DNA of 64,000 bases from the NCBI RefSeq assembly GCF_030678915.1, contig NZ_JAUUTZ010000001.1, positions 186,001-250,000 of the forward strand, given 5' to 3'. Each line of letters opens with the position of its first letter. The stretch's first letter is position 1. The stretch is from Paracoccus wurundjeri (GTDB lineage: Bacteria; Pseudomonadota; Alphaproteobacteria; Rhodobacterales; Rhodobacteraceae). Shown one piece after another: positions 37,721 through 45,630 of the stretch. The notes under the pieces are model-generated. The model did no database searches, had not been told where the DNA came from, and was given only the letters and a program-made list of their open reading frames with translations. The translations under genes and the position numbers were made by a program.

Positions 37721-37740
37721 GGTTCGGTTAATATCGAACC
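37721..37740. promoter_or_regulatory. Palindromic operator candidate of ArsR-type regulator
   Basis: GGTTCG, an 8-base spacer and CGAACC form a perfect 6-bp inverted repeat that ends at the base before the regulator ATG and lies 52 bases before the NIPSNAP start. The position suits autorepression and control of the divergent pair. Confidence 0.5.
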
Positions 37741-38406
37741 ATGAGAGAAGGTCCGGATATCGCGCGCATTGCCGCATTGGTCGCAGATCCCGCCCGCTGT
37801 TCCATGCTGCTGGCATTGATGGATGGTCGCGCCCTGACCGCGACCGAGCTTGCCGGCCTTGCCGGGATCACCAAGCAGACAGCCAGTAGTCATCTGGCGA
37901 AGCTGGTGGATGGCGAGGTGCTGCGGGTGGAGGCGCAGGGGCGTCACCGCTATTTCCAGCTTGAGGGACCGCATGTGGCGGCTTTGCTTGAGGCGCTGAT
38001 GGTGTTTTCCAGCGATTCCGTTCCACCGTTGCGTACCGGACCAAAGGATTTCGCACTTCGCAAGGCACGGATCTGTTATGACCATCTTGCCGGTGAAATG
38101 GGCGTGGAACTTCACGACCGGATGCGCGAGCGAGGCTGGTTGTCCGATGATCTGACCATTACCGAAAAGGGGTGGACGCATCTTGCCGCAATCGGTCTGA
38201 CGCCGGCGAAATTGCCGCGCAGCAACCGCCCGCTTTGCCGGTCCTGCCTGGACTGGAGCCAGCGCCGTCATCACCTTGCGGGTCTGGTGGGCAGGATGAT
38301 TCTTGACCACATCCTGGCGCTGTCCTGGGCGCGGCGTTTGCCGGCGTCCCGCGTCATCGCATTTACTCCGGATGGGGAACGACGTTTTCTGGATTGGCTG
38401 CGGTAG
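37741..38406 (+). CDS. ArsR-family winged-helix transcriptional regulator
   Basis: A 221-residue regulator with an N-terminal ArsR winged helix (residues about 1-90): DIARIAALVADPARCSMLLALMDGRALTATELAGLAGITKQTASSHLAKLVDGEVLRVEAQGRHRYF. A longer C-terminal half follows that includes a CxxC (PLCRSCLDW) and a conserved helical segment (RRHHLAGLVGRMILDHILALSWARRL). The short metal-binding ArsR form lacks this part. The extra domain may sense a ligand. It is divergent from the NIPSNAP/ABM pair, which it likely controls. Confidence 0.82.
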   Translation: MREGPDIARIAALVADPARCSMLLALMDGRALTATELAGLAGITKQTASSHLAKLVDGEVLRVEAQGRHRYFQLEGPHVAALLEALMVFSSDSVPPLRTGPKDFALRKARICYDHLAGEMGVELHDRMRERGWLSDDLTITEKGWTHLAAIGLTPAKLPRSNRPLCRSCLDWSQRRHHLAGLVGRMILDHILALSWARRLPASRVIAFTPDGERRFLDWLR

Positions 38407-38632
38407 CGCAGGGCTGAAGCAAAACCCATCTCCGGCAGGATACTTATTTCGGATAGATGGCCCATCAATAAGACTGCAATGATCCGCTGGGGGGCGAAAT
38501 GCCCGTCTTGGTCAGGCTATCGCGCGGCGAATGTTCCGCAGGACACCGGAGGGGCCCAGCTGTCGTCGTTCTGTTACCATGCCTTGGGAGAATTGCCGGA
38601 TCAGCCAGAGAGCATTTTGTACCGCGAGCATC

Positions 38633-39271
38633 ATGAACACAGAAAAAGACGCCAGATTCTGGGACCGGGCTTCACGGAAATACGCCAAGGGGGCGATTGC
38701 GGATCACGCCGGATACGAGCGCAGCCTGGATCGGACCCGCGCTTTGCTGGAACCGGAGGGCCGGGTGCTGGAACTGGGCTGCGGTACGGGAACGACGGCT
38801 TTGCGGCTTGCGGGCGATGTGAAAAGCTATCTTGCGACGGATATTTCCGCGGAGATGATCGCGATTGCCAATGAAAAATGCGCGGCCAATCCCGTCTCCG
38901 GACTGGTTTTTCACATAGCCACGGTGGAAACGGTTGTGCCGGATATGGCAGGCTTTGATGCGATACTGGGATTCAATTATCTCCATCTGGTCCGCGACTT
39001 GCCAGACGCTCTGCGCCGCATTCGTGCCTTGCTAGCCGCTGACGGCCTCTTCATTTCCAAGACACCCTGCGTTGGCGATATGAACCCGCTTATCGGGTTT
39101 GCCTTGTTACCCGCGATGCGCATGGTCGGCAAAGCGCCTTATGCGAATGTTTTCGCGGCAGCAGAGCTGAACCGGCATATACGGGATGCAGGCTTCGACA
39201 TTCTTGTCTCTGAAAGCCATGCAACCGGGCGCAGGGATGCCCGCCCCTATATCGTGGCGCGCAAGCGGTAG
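38633..39271 (+). CDS. Class I SAM-dependent methyltransferase
   Basis: A 212-residue Rossmann-fold methyltransferase. SAM-binding motif I is VLELGCGTGTTALRLA (residues about 51-66), with the acidic loop DISAEMIAIA, motif IV region FDAILGFNYLHLVRD, and the KTPCVGDMN segment. The substrate is unknown; sequence of this kind occurs in small-molecule and quinone methyltransferases. I use the ATG at 38633 (MNTEKDARFWDRAS); ribosome sites are weak at all candidates. It stands alone between the regulator and the amine locus. Confidence 0.8.
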   Translation: MNTEKDARFWDRASRKYAKGAIADHAGYERSLDRTRALLEPEGRVLELGCGTGTTALRLAGDVKSYLATDISAEMIAIANEKCAANPVSGLVFHIATVETVVPDMAGFDAILGFNYLHLVRDLPDALRRIRALLAADGLFISKTPCVGDMNPLIGFALLPAMRMVGKAPYANVFAAAELNRHIRDAGFDILVSESHATGRRDARPYIVARKR

Positions 39272-39381
39272 GTGGCCGTGGATGTGCATCTCGCCTTGTG
39301 TGGCGGGGGCAGGTTTTCAGCCCGTCGCCGCCGTTCCGGAAAACGGATGACGGCGACGGTATTTGTCGCGGAAATTGTGGT

Positions 39382-40779
39382 TCAGGCGCTTCTGCCGATC
39401 TCGGGCGAGATGGTCGCCGGTTGTGGCGCGGCGGGTTTCTCGTCGGTTTTCAGGCTCCAGTACAACTCGTCCAGGCCGGAAGCCTGATCTTCAACCGGCA
39501 CACACAATCCGACGGTCCGTTCCAGCAGGAAGGCCAGAATCGCACCTGTCACGACACCGGCACCGATACATATCGCGATTCCCGCAAGCTGCATGAGAAG
39601 ACTGATCTGACCGTGCTGAAACGCATAGGCGCCCTCTTCGATGCCGAAATAACCGCCACGAGGTGTTCCGGCCTTCACGAGTCCGACCATGATCAAACCA
39701 TATATGCCTGCGCCGAAGAAAAGCGGGAAAAGCTTATGCTCATCGATGCCGCGCTTTAGCGTGAATTCGTAAACCGCCCAACATGTGACGGGCGCGAACA
39801 GCGCGACAAGGAAGGCCTGCCACGGCAGATAGACATCAAAGCCCGATGCACAAGCCACATAGCCCGCCAGCGGTCCGAACAGGAAATAGATATAGGATTT
39901 GGTTCTGTAAGAGATGATCGCCCCGGTGATCGCACCGCCCGCCCAGGCGAGGCCGTAATTGTTGAACGCAATGCCGACGCTGGTATCCGCCATGGTCACA
40001 CTGACGGCCAATGCCTCGGGGTCGAAGAAGAACAGGCATGACAGGATCACCATCGGCAATCCGGCAAAGATCGTCACCAGCCCGGTCGCGGCAAGGCCGA
40101 TGCTGGGCGCGTTATATGACGGAACCTTGGGATGAGGCTCGAACATGCCCGGTCGTTGCCCCAGTTTCGGCACCAGAGCCGCCGCCATCCCCGCCGGGAA
40201 CAGGTAGACGAAACCGACCCCGAAGAAATCGTGGAATCCCGCATTGGTCAGCGGACCGACAGATCCCCAGGTGATCCAGCTCAGCACCGAGGACACGATG
40301 GTCGCCACGACCGCGGTGATGTAGTAGGAGGTCGCCGTCATCCGCTCGGATACCGAGAAATGCAGCAAGACGTTAACGATCCCGGCAAAGCAGGCTAGGA
40401 AGAACACGAATATCTGGAATGTGTTCAATCCTGGGAAAATCGCCGGATCGGTATGATGCGCCAGACTGTTGGCCAGGCTGCCGCCCAGCCACCAGTCATG
40501 AAGGGCATCGCCAAGCGTCGCGCCTTCCATGATATAATATTGTCCGGCCCAGAAACCGAAGCCGATCACGAAATAGGTGGTAAAACCCAGAAAAAACCCC
40601 ACCATTTTCTCGACGGTGGAATTGTACAGATTTTCGCTGCGGGTCGTGCCTGCGTCGATCATCAGAAGCCCGACGACGACAAGGATCGCACCGACCGCGC
40701 CAGAACCGTAGATAAGGTTCTGCACAAGCGAACTCAGCGTGACTTGCTCTGAATAGAGCATGGCTGCGTTAGATTCCAT
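39382..40779 (-). CDS. Amt/MEP/Rh-fold membrane protein lacking the twin histidines
   Basis: A 465-residue protein with about eleven membrane spans. Several blocks align with ammonium transporters: LYNSTVEKMVGFFLGFTTYFVIGFG, MFEPHPKVPSYNAPSIGLAATGL (compare F-PHN-P---G in AmtB), NNYGLAWAGGAITGA, and ISYRTKSYIYFLFGPLAGYVACASGFDVYLPWQAF. At the two pore histidines the aligned residues are not His: DFFGVGFVYLFPAG has Tyr (or Leu) for His168, and FPLFFGAGIYG has Phe for His318. AGGGAG precedes the ATG. It is the last gene of the tmm/tdm locus, so transport of a methylated amine is a reasonable inference; it could also be a sensor. Confidence 0.75.
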   Translation of the reverse strand: MESNAAMLYSEQVTLSSLVQNLIYGSGAVGAILVVVGLLMIDAGTTRSENLYNSTVEKMVGFFLGFTTYFVIGFGFWAGQYYIMEGATLGDALHDWWLGGSLANSLAHHTDPAIFPGLNTFQIFVFFLACFAGIVNVLLHFSVSERMTATSYYITAVVATIVSSVLSWITWGSVGPLTNAGFHDFFGVGFVYLFPAGMAAALVPKLGQRPGMFEPHPKVPSYNAPSIGLAATGLVTIFAGLPMVILSCLFFFDPEALAVSVTMADTSVGIAFNNYGLAWAGGAITGAIISYRTKSYIYFLFGPLAGYVACASGFDVYLPWQAFLVALFAPVTCWAVYEFTLKRGIDEHKLFPLFFGAGIYGLIMVGLVKAGTPRGGYFGIEEGAYAFQHGQISLLMQLAGIAICIGAGVVTGAILAFLLERTVGLCVPVEDQASGLDELYWSLKTDEKPAAPQPATISPEIGRSA

Positions 40780-40915
40780 TATTGTTGCTCCCTGTTTTCA
40801 GTCCCTTTGTTTCTCAAGGCTTTCCATCTGTTGCTTCGTGTGGGACGTCACGAAAATTCATTGTCTCGCCTGATGCTTCCACGCAGGCTCTGCTTTCCGC
40901 GATCCGCGAATTGAA

Positions 40916-40936
40916 GGGGGAATCCGTCGATCCCCC
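40916..40936 (-). terminator. GC-rich hairpin between the small transporter subunit and the Amt-like gene
   Basis: GGGGG, an 11-base loop and CCCCC, followed on the minus strand by TTC rather than a T run. It could weaken read-through from the symporter genes into the Amt-like gene, which has its own 165-bp leader. Confidence 0.3.
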
Positions 40937-40944
40937 CTCCCGGA

Positions 40945-41082
40945 TCAGATCATCGGTCTTCCATCTTTCCGCGCCTCTCGGATTTCCCGCAGAAAGGCGC
41001 GGACGAGAACGAATAACACTCCGGCGACAATGACGGGCCAGACAAGAACATATGCGCTCAGCAGAATTTCGGTCATGGTCAT
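40945..41082 (-). CDS. 45-residue single-span protein, putative transporter small subunit
   Basis: A short open frame starting 12 bp after the symporter stop, with AAAGGA a few bases before the ATG. The product begins MTMTEILLSAYVLVWPVIVA, continues GVLFVLVRAFLREIREARKD and ends GRPMI: one membrane helix (residues about 6-28) and a basic cytoplasmic tail. Codons are typical of the genome. Tiny proteins of this kind are encoded next to sodium/solute symporters in many proteobacteria, and I believe NCBI names them putative transporter small subunit. It is the likely partner of the SSS protein. Confidence 0.8.
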   Translation of the reverse strand: MTMTEILLSAYVLVWPVIVAGVLFVLVRAFLREIREARKDGRPMI

Positions 41083-41094
41083 CAGTCCTTTCAC

Positions 41095-42729
41095 TCAGGT
41101 GTTTTGCGTGTCGAATTGGCCGGCATGACGCGCGATCCGGTCGAAATCGAACTCATCTTTATTGAACCAGGAAAGCACCACGCACAGGATCGCCGATACC
41201 GCATAGGCCAGAAGCGAGGCGGTCAGGACCGGATATTGATGCAGGAAACCAAGTGCGAAGGGCAGGGTGATCAGCATCGCCAGCACCACCGCCGCCACGC
41301 CGGCCCGCAGGCCGAAAAAGCCGAAGATCATCAGTCCGGCGATGACGCCTATGCCGACGACCGACAGAAGATCGGTGACGATTGCAACTGTGCCTTCCAG
41401 CGGCAGCCAGCCCGTGCGCACCAGCGTGAAGACCGCCAATGCCGCAAGGACCGAGATGGTGAAGCCGGTATTGTTGACCTTGTTCCAGTAGAAACTGGCG
41501 ATAACCGGAAAGACCAGCGCTCCCCATATCGCCCCGACAAGAACAAGCAGATCAAGAATATCAAAGCGGCTGCTGGCGAAATACATTGCCATTCCGGTTG
41601 CGACGATCATGGTGATGCGGCCGATCAGCAGCATGAGTTGCGGCTTGGCGCCCGTCTTTCCCGCGATATTGCGGCCATAGATGTCGGTCATGACGATGGA
41701 TGACATGGCCGCCAGATCCGAGTCTGCGGTCGAGGCGAGCGACCCGATGATCATGATGAAGAAGACGCACAGGAAGGCCAGCGGCAGATAGCCAGCCGCA
41801 AGCTGCGGGATCAGATTGTTGACGTCGCCATCCGCCGGGTCGATGCCGATATAAAGGGCAAGCACGCCAAGCATTCCGACCCCGATCACCGTCGCGCCAT
41901 AACCCACGGTCGCGGTGACGAAGGTTTGCTTGATCATATCTTCGCGCACGGCGAAAAGGCGCTGTGCGATGGTCTGATTCCCGATCGCATAGGCCAGAAC
42001 CGCGGCGATGAAGGGCGCGCCCTGATTGAAGAACGCGTCGGATGAGAAGAAGCTTTGTTGCTGTGCCGTCAGGTTCTGTGCGCCTTCAACGAAGATCGAA
42101 CTGCCACCCGCCGCGAAGAAGATCATGGGAACAACGATGACGACTGCGCCCAGCATGGCACAGACCTGAATGAAATCCGTCAGCATCGAGGCCCGGATTC
42201 CTGACCAGAGCGTATAGAGCAGCACCCCTCCCGCGATCAGCAGCACCCCCGTCGAGAAGGACAGCGGCGACATCATCGAAATCAGGGCACCTCCGGCGAT
42301 GAAATTGGACGTCAGGCTGAGAAGGCTTCCAAGCAGGTTCGATCCGGCAAGAAGCAACTGGCTGGACTGCCCATGTCGGGCATGCAGGATTTCAGCCAGG
42401 GTATGGGCCCTTGGCGCCAGTGATCGGATGCGCTTGCCGAAGGGATAGATGAACAGGATCATCAATGCGCCCCACAGCCCGTAATGGATCGGACCGGAAA
42501 GCCCATAGGTATAACCCGACGTCGCCGAGGCATAGAGAGATGCTGCCCAGATCCATGTGGCCGTCATTGACGCAGCCGAGATGCCGAAACCGACATTATT
42601 GCCCGCTGTCATGTAGCTGTCGGCATTCTCCTGCTTCTTGCCGATGGATAGCGAGATGACGAAGGTGATCCCGAAGAAGGCAATTAGAAGTAAGAGCGTC
42701 AGAGTGGTTCCAAGCGCCATGGGCTGCAT
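41095..42729 (-). CDS. Sodium:solute symporter (SSS) family protein
   Basis: A 544-residue membrane protein with about thirteen spans of the LeuT fold. The N-terminus (FFGITFVISLSIGKKQENADSYMTAGNNVGFG) and GALISMMSPLSFSTGVLLIAGGVLLYTLWSGIRASMLTDFIQ are SSS signatures, and MIIGSLASTADSDLAAMSSIVMTDIYGR contains the Na+-site serine region. AAAGGA lies upstream of the ATG at 42729. The substrate is unknown; position after tmm and tdm suggests an organic amine or quaternary amine. It is followed by the 45-residue small subunit. Confidence 0.88.
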   Translation of the reverse strand: MQPMALGTTLTLLLLIAFFGITFVISLSIGKKQENADSYMTAGNNVGFGISAASMTATWIWAASLYASATSGYTYGLSGPIHYGLWGALMILFIYPFGKRIRSLAPRAHTLAEILHARHGQSSQLLLAGSNLLGSLLSLTSNFIAGGALISMMSPLSFSTGVLLIAGGVLLYTLWSGIRASMLTDFIQVCAMLGAVVIVVPMIFFAAGGSSIFVEGAQNLTAQQQSFFSSDAFFNQGAPFIAAVLAYAIGNQTIAQRLFAVREDMIKQTFVTATVGYGATVIGVGMLGVLALYIGIDPADGDVNNLIPQLAAGYLPLAFLCVFFIMIIGSLASTADSDLAAMSSIVMTDIYGRNIAGKTGAKPQLMLLIGRITMIVATGMAMYFASSRFDILDLLVLVGAIWGALVFPVIASFYWNKVNNTGFTISVLAALAVFTLVRTGWLPLEGTVAIVTDLLSVVGIGVIAGLMIFGFFGLRAGVAAVVLAMLITLPFALGFLHQYPVLTASLLAYAVSAILCVVLSWFNKDEFDFDRIARHAGQFDTQNT

Positions 42730-42951
42730 TCATCTAGTCCTTTTGCTCAGGTTGCGGGGTATCGACAATTACCAGGAACGCCGCGGCCCGTTTGCGGATA
42801 TCGTCCATTTGGCAAACCGGTCGTCGGTGAACATGTCTGATGATGCCAGCCTTCTGTCGCGGGACCGGCTGAACATCCATTCGGATGTAAGAGGGTATTG
42901 AGCTTGGGAAGCTTGGGGACGGCCACCATGATGAACAGGTCGCCGCCATGA
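42730..42951. other. 222-bp leader of the symporter gene
   Basis: No recognisable gene. It separates the symporter from the small ORF after tdm, long enough to hold a separate promoter, but no clear -35/-10 pair or repeat stands out. Confidence 0.4.
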
Positions 42952-43206
42952 TCACTTCACCAGTTCCGGATGATCTGGCATGTCGCCCGTGAGCCGGCAG
43001 CCCGCCCCGGTATTTTCGACGATGCGTGTCGCCACCTTGTCAGCCGCATGGGCTGTTGCCGGTTCCGATATCGTCAACGCCACAGCTCTGCTGCGGATCG
43101 TCTGGCCAGCGTTCAAAGTGACTCCCATCCCGTCCCGGCCCTTCGCCTCCGGGCGTAAGGCAGGGCGGCGATGGGTAACGGCACGGGACGTCCACGATAA
43201 TATCAT
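42952..43206 (-). CDS. Possible 84-residue protein coupled to tdm
   Basis: An open frame whose ATG overlaps the tdm stop (ATGA, 4 bp). The product starts MILSWTSRAVTHRRP and ends ENTGAGCRLTGDMPDHPELVK; the second half (from GMGVTLNAGQTIRS) looks more protein-like than the first. I recognise no family. The coupling argues for expression. The arginine-rich start and modest third-position GC argue against, so it may be a remnant of a longer gene. Confidence 0.35.
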   Translation of the reverse strand: MILSWTSRAVTHRRPALRPEAKGRDGMGVTLNAGQTIRSRAVALTISEPATAHAADKVATRIVENTGAGCRLTGDMPDHPELVK

Positions 43207-45569
43207 GACCGGGGGCGTTTCTTTTCGGGATCGTAATGCGGGAAAGAGGCGATTTTCGCCGCGATACGTTTCTGATGTCCGTCCAGCCGACCCACCTCTA
43301 CTGCCGTGCCCGGCTCGGCATGGGCGATATCCACACGCGCCAGCGCGATCATCTGCCCGGTTCGCGGCACCCGCATGGCCGAGCAGATCTCGCCCACCTG
43401 CGCGCGCCCGATCCGGATGCAATCGCCATGCGCCACAGGCTCCTGACCTTCGATCTCAAGCCCCACGAATTTGCGCGAGGGATGTTCCTTGCGCCGGATC
43501 AATGCATCGCGGCCTACGAAATCGGCGGTCTTGGATTTCAGCGGAACGGTAAAGCCGATACCGGCTTCGAACGGATCGGTCTGATCGTTGAAATCGTAGC
43601 CTGCAAAGACCAGCCCGGCTTCTATCCGCACCAGATCCAGTCCGGCCAGTCCCATCGGTTTGATGCCCAGTGGCTGCCCCGCCTGCCAGACGGCATCGAA
43701 CACCGTTTCGCCGTCTTTCGGGTGACAGAACACTTCGTAACCCAGTTCGCCGGTATAGCCGGTGCGCGAGACGACGACCGGCACGCCCTGTTCGCCACCG
43801 ATCCGGCCCACGGTAAAGCGGAACCAACCCAATTCCGGCAAGGCGGGCTGATGCGGAGGCGTCCAGATGATCCCGGACAGCAATTCGCGGGATTTCGGCC
43901 CCTGAACCGCCAGATTATGCATCTGATCGGTGGACGAGCGGATCATCACGTTCAACCCCAATCGGGCGGCTTCCTCACGCATCCAGACGCCGCCTTCGTC
44001 AGAGCCTCCGATCCAGCGGAAATTCTGCTCGCCCAGCCGGAACAGCGTGCCGTCATCAATCATGCCGCCATGCGGGTAACACATCGCCGAATAGACGACC
44101 TGCCCATGACCCAGCGTGCTGACATTCCGGGTCAGCACCCAGTTCATCAGGGCTTCGGCATCCGGGCCTGTTACCTCGAATTTGCGCAGCGCCGACAAAT
44201 CCATGGCCACCACGCCTTCGCGGCAGGCGAAATAGCTTTCGACCGCGTCGCATTCCGGGAAGGAATTCGGCAGCCAGAAGCCGCGATATTCGACGAAATC
44301 ACGCGTCATTCCGGCGAATTTCTGGTGGAAGGCGGTCTCGCGCGTCATGATCGGCTCCGAATCTGGTGTGGCGCGCCATGCGACTGCGCGTTGAATGCGC
44401 TCGGTCGCGGCGTAGCTGCGTAAATGAATATCGGTCAGCATCCAGCCATTGGCTGGCGAGGTGTCATCCGGGCAGGCCGAGGATACGCAGACAATATCGG
44501 TCAAAGCCCTCAGCAAGACGTAGTCACCGGGCCGCGACCATGGCTCGTCGGTATACATGACGCCATGCTCGTCGATCGAGGTATTGAAGAAGAAATTCGC
44601 CGCCATCCAGCCGCGCCGCTCGGGCACCCCGTAAGGCAACAGCGCCGCGTTGAAATTATCGGTGCAGTTCACATGACCGGGATAGCCGATATCGTCATAA
44701 TATTTGGCCGAGCAGGCCATGGCGAAAGCATCATGCCGACCGCAGGTATCCTGGATCACCTCTACCAGTGGCGTCAGATCCTGATCGTAATATTTCGCAT
44801 GCAGGCCCGGCATAGGATAGGCATGGTTCTGATAGGTGCGGGTCGTCGTCACATCCAGCGGCAGCGCTTGTCCACGATCCAGCTTGCGGGCATCGAAACA
44901 TTGGAAATCCGTGCATTGGCGGCCATCGACATCGATGATCTGAATGAACTCGCCCTTGCGGACCAGATAGGCCTCGGCGGTAGAGGATTTCACCCGCAGA
45001 TCAAGGATCGGATCGGCCAGCGGATCGGGCAGGGCGAATCCGGCATTGCGGCGTGGCGCCGCACGGGTGATGTTCAGGGTCAGCGGCGTCGTGGTGTTCT
45101 GAAGCTCGAAATCCATCGGCGCGCCGGGGGCCGCGACCACAAGCCACCCTTCGGCGGCTGCGGTGAAACCGGCCTGGGCGCCCGGTTCGGTCTCGGCGGA
45201 AAACAATCCGATCGCTCGCTTTATCTCGATCCCTCTTGCGGCCAGCCCCTTGCGCAATCGCGCAAGACTGGGCTGATCCGAAGACAGCAGCGCCTGTAAC
45301 CCATTGGCCGGTCGATCCGCCTTTACACCCAGGATCTGGCTGTCCACCCGGCCATCGCGATGCGCAGCCAGAAGTTCGGCATGCTGGCCGCCCTCGTCAT
45401 TCACAATCTCGATCCGGTCCCCTGTGGCGATCTGGACCAGAATGGCCCCGCCGCCGGGAACCGCATAGCGTTCGCTGGCCACCGAAAGATTGTATTTCGC
45501 AGCCCGGCGCGGGCGCGTTGCAACCGGCGGGCCCGGCCGAAGCAGATTGTCTGGCGGTAATGACAACAT
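43203..45569 (-). CDS. tdm: Trimethylamine N-oxide demethylase
   Basis: Converts TMAO to dimethylamine and formaldehyde and passes the C1 unit to tetrahydrofolate. The 788-residue protein has an N-terminal DUF1989 region and a C-terminal GcvT/DMGO-like folate domain from about residue 410 (FVEYRGFWLPNSFPECDAVESYFACREGVVAMDLSALRKFEV, then GYTGELGYEVF). Cys286, Cys302 and Cys366 are spaced 16 and 64 apart, the spacing I recall for the zinc ligands of characterised Tdm. The ATG at 45569 has GAGG upstream; 45599 is an alternative. It follows tmm by 61 bp on the same strand. Confidence 0.92.
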   Translation of the reverse strand: MLSLPPDNLLRPGPPVATRPRRAAKYNLSVASERYAVPGGGAILVQIATGDRIEIVNDEGGQHAELLAAHRDGRVDSQILGVKADRPANGLQALLSSDQPSLARLRKGLAARGIEIKRAIGLFSAETEPGAQAGFTAAAEGWLVVAAPGAPMDFELQNTTTPLTLNITRAAPRRNAGFALPDPLADPILDLRVKSSTAEAYLVRKGEFIQIIDVDGRQCTDFQCFDARKLDRGQALPLDVTTTRTYQNHAYPMPGLHAKYYDQDLTPLVEVIQDTCGRHDAFAMACSAKYYDDIGYPGHVNCTDNFNAALLPYGVPERRGWMAANFFFNTSIDEHGVMYTDEPWSRPGDYVLLRALTDIVCVSSACPDDTSPANGWMLTDIHLRSYAATERIQRAVAWRATPDSEPIMTRETAFHQKFAGMTRDFVEYRGFWLPNSFPECDAVESYFACREGVVAMDLSALRKFEVTGPDAEALMNWVLTRNVSTLGHGQVVYSAMCYPHGGMIDDGTLFRLGEQNFRWIGGSDEGGVWMREEAARLGLNVMIRSSTDQMHNLAVQGPKSRELLSGIIWTPPHQPALPELGWFRFTVGRIGGEQGVPVVVSRTGYTGELGYEVFCHPKDGETVFDAVWQAGQPLGIKPMGLAGLDLVRIEAGLVFAGYDFNDQTDPFEAGIGFTVPLKSKTADFVGRDALIRRKEHPSRKFVGLEIEGQEPVAHGDCIRIGRAQVGEICSAMRVPRTGQMIALARVDIAHAEPGTAVEVGRLDGHQKRIAAKIASFPHYDPEKKRPRS

Positions 45570-45630
45570 CTTTTGCCTCATCCTGAGAGAAGATTCCAAG
45601 GCGCCGGGCGGCGCCTTTGACTATTCATCG

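Noticed and set aside
43236..44423. 395-codon open frame opposite tdm
   Set aside because: Shadow of tdm; His/Arg-rich with no recognisable domain.
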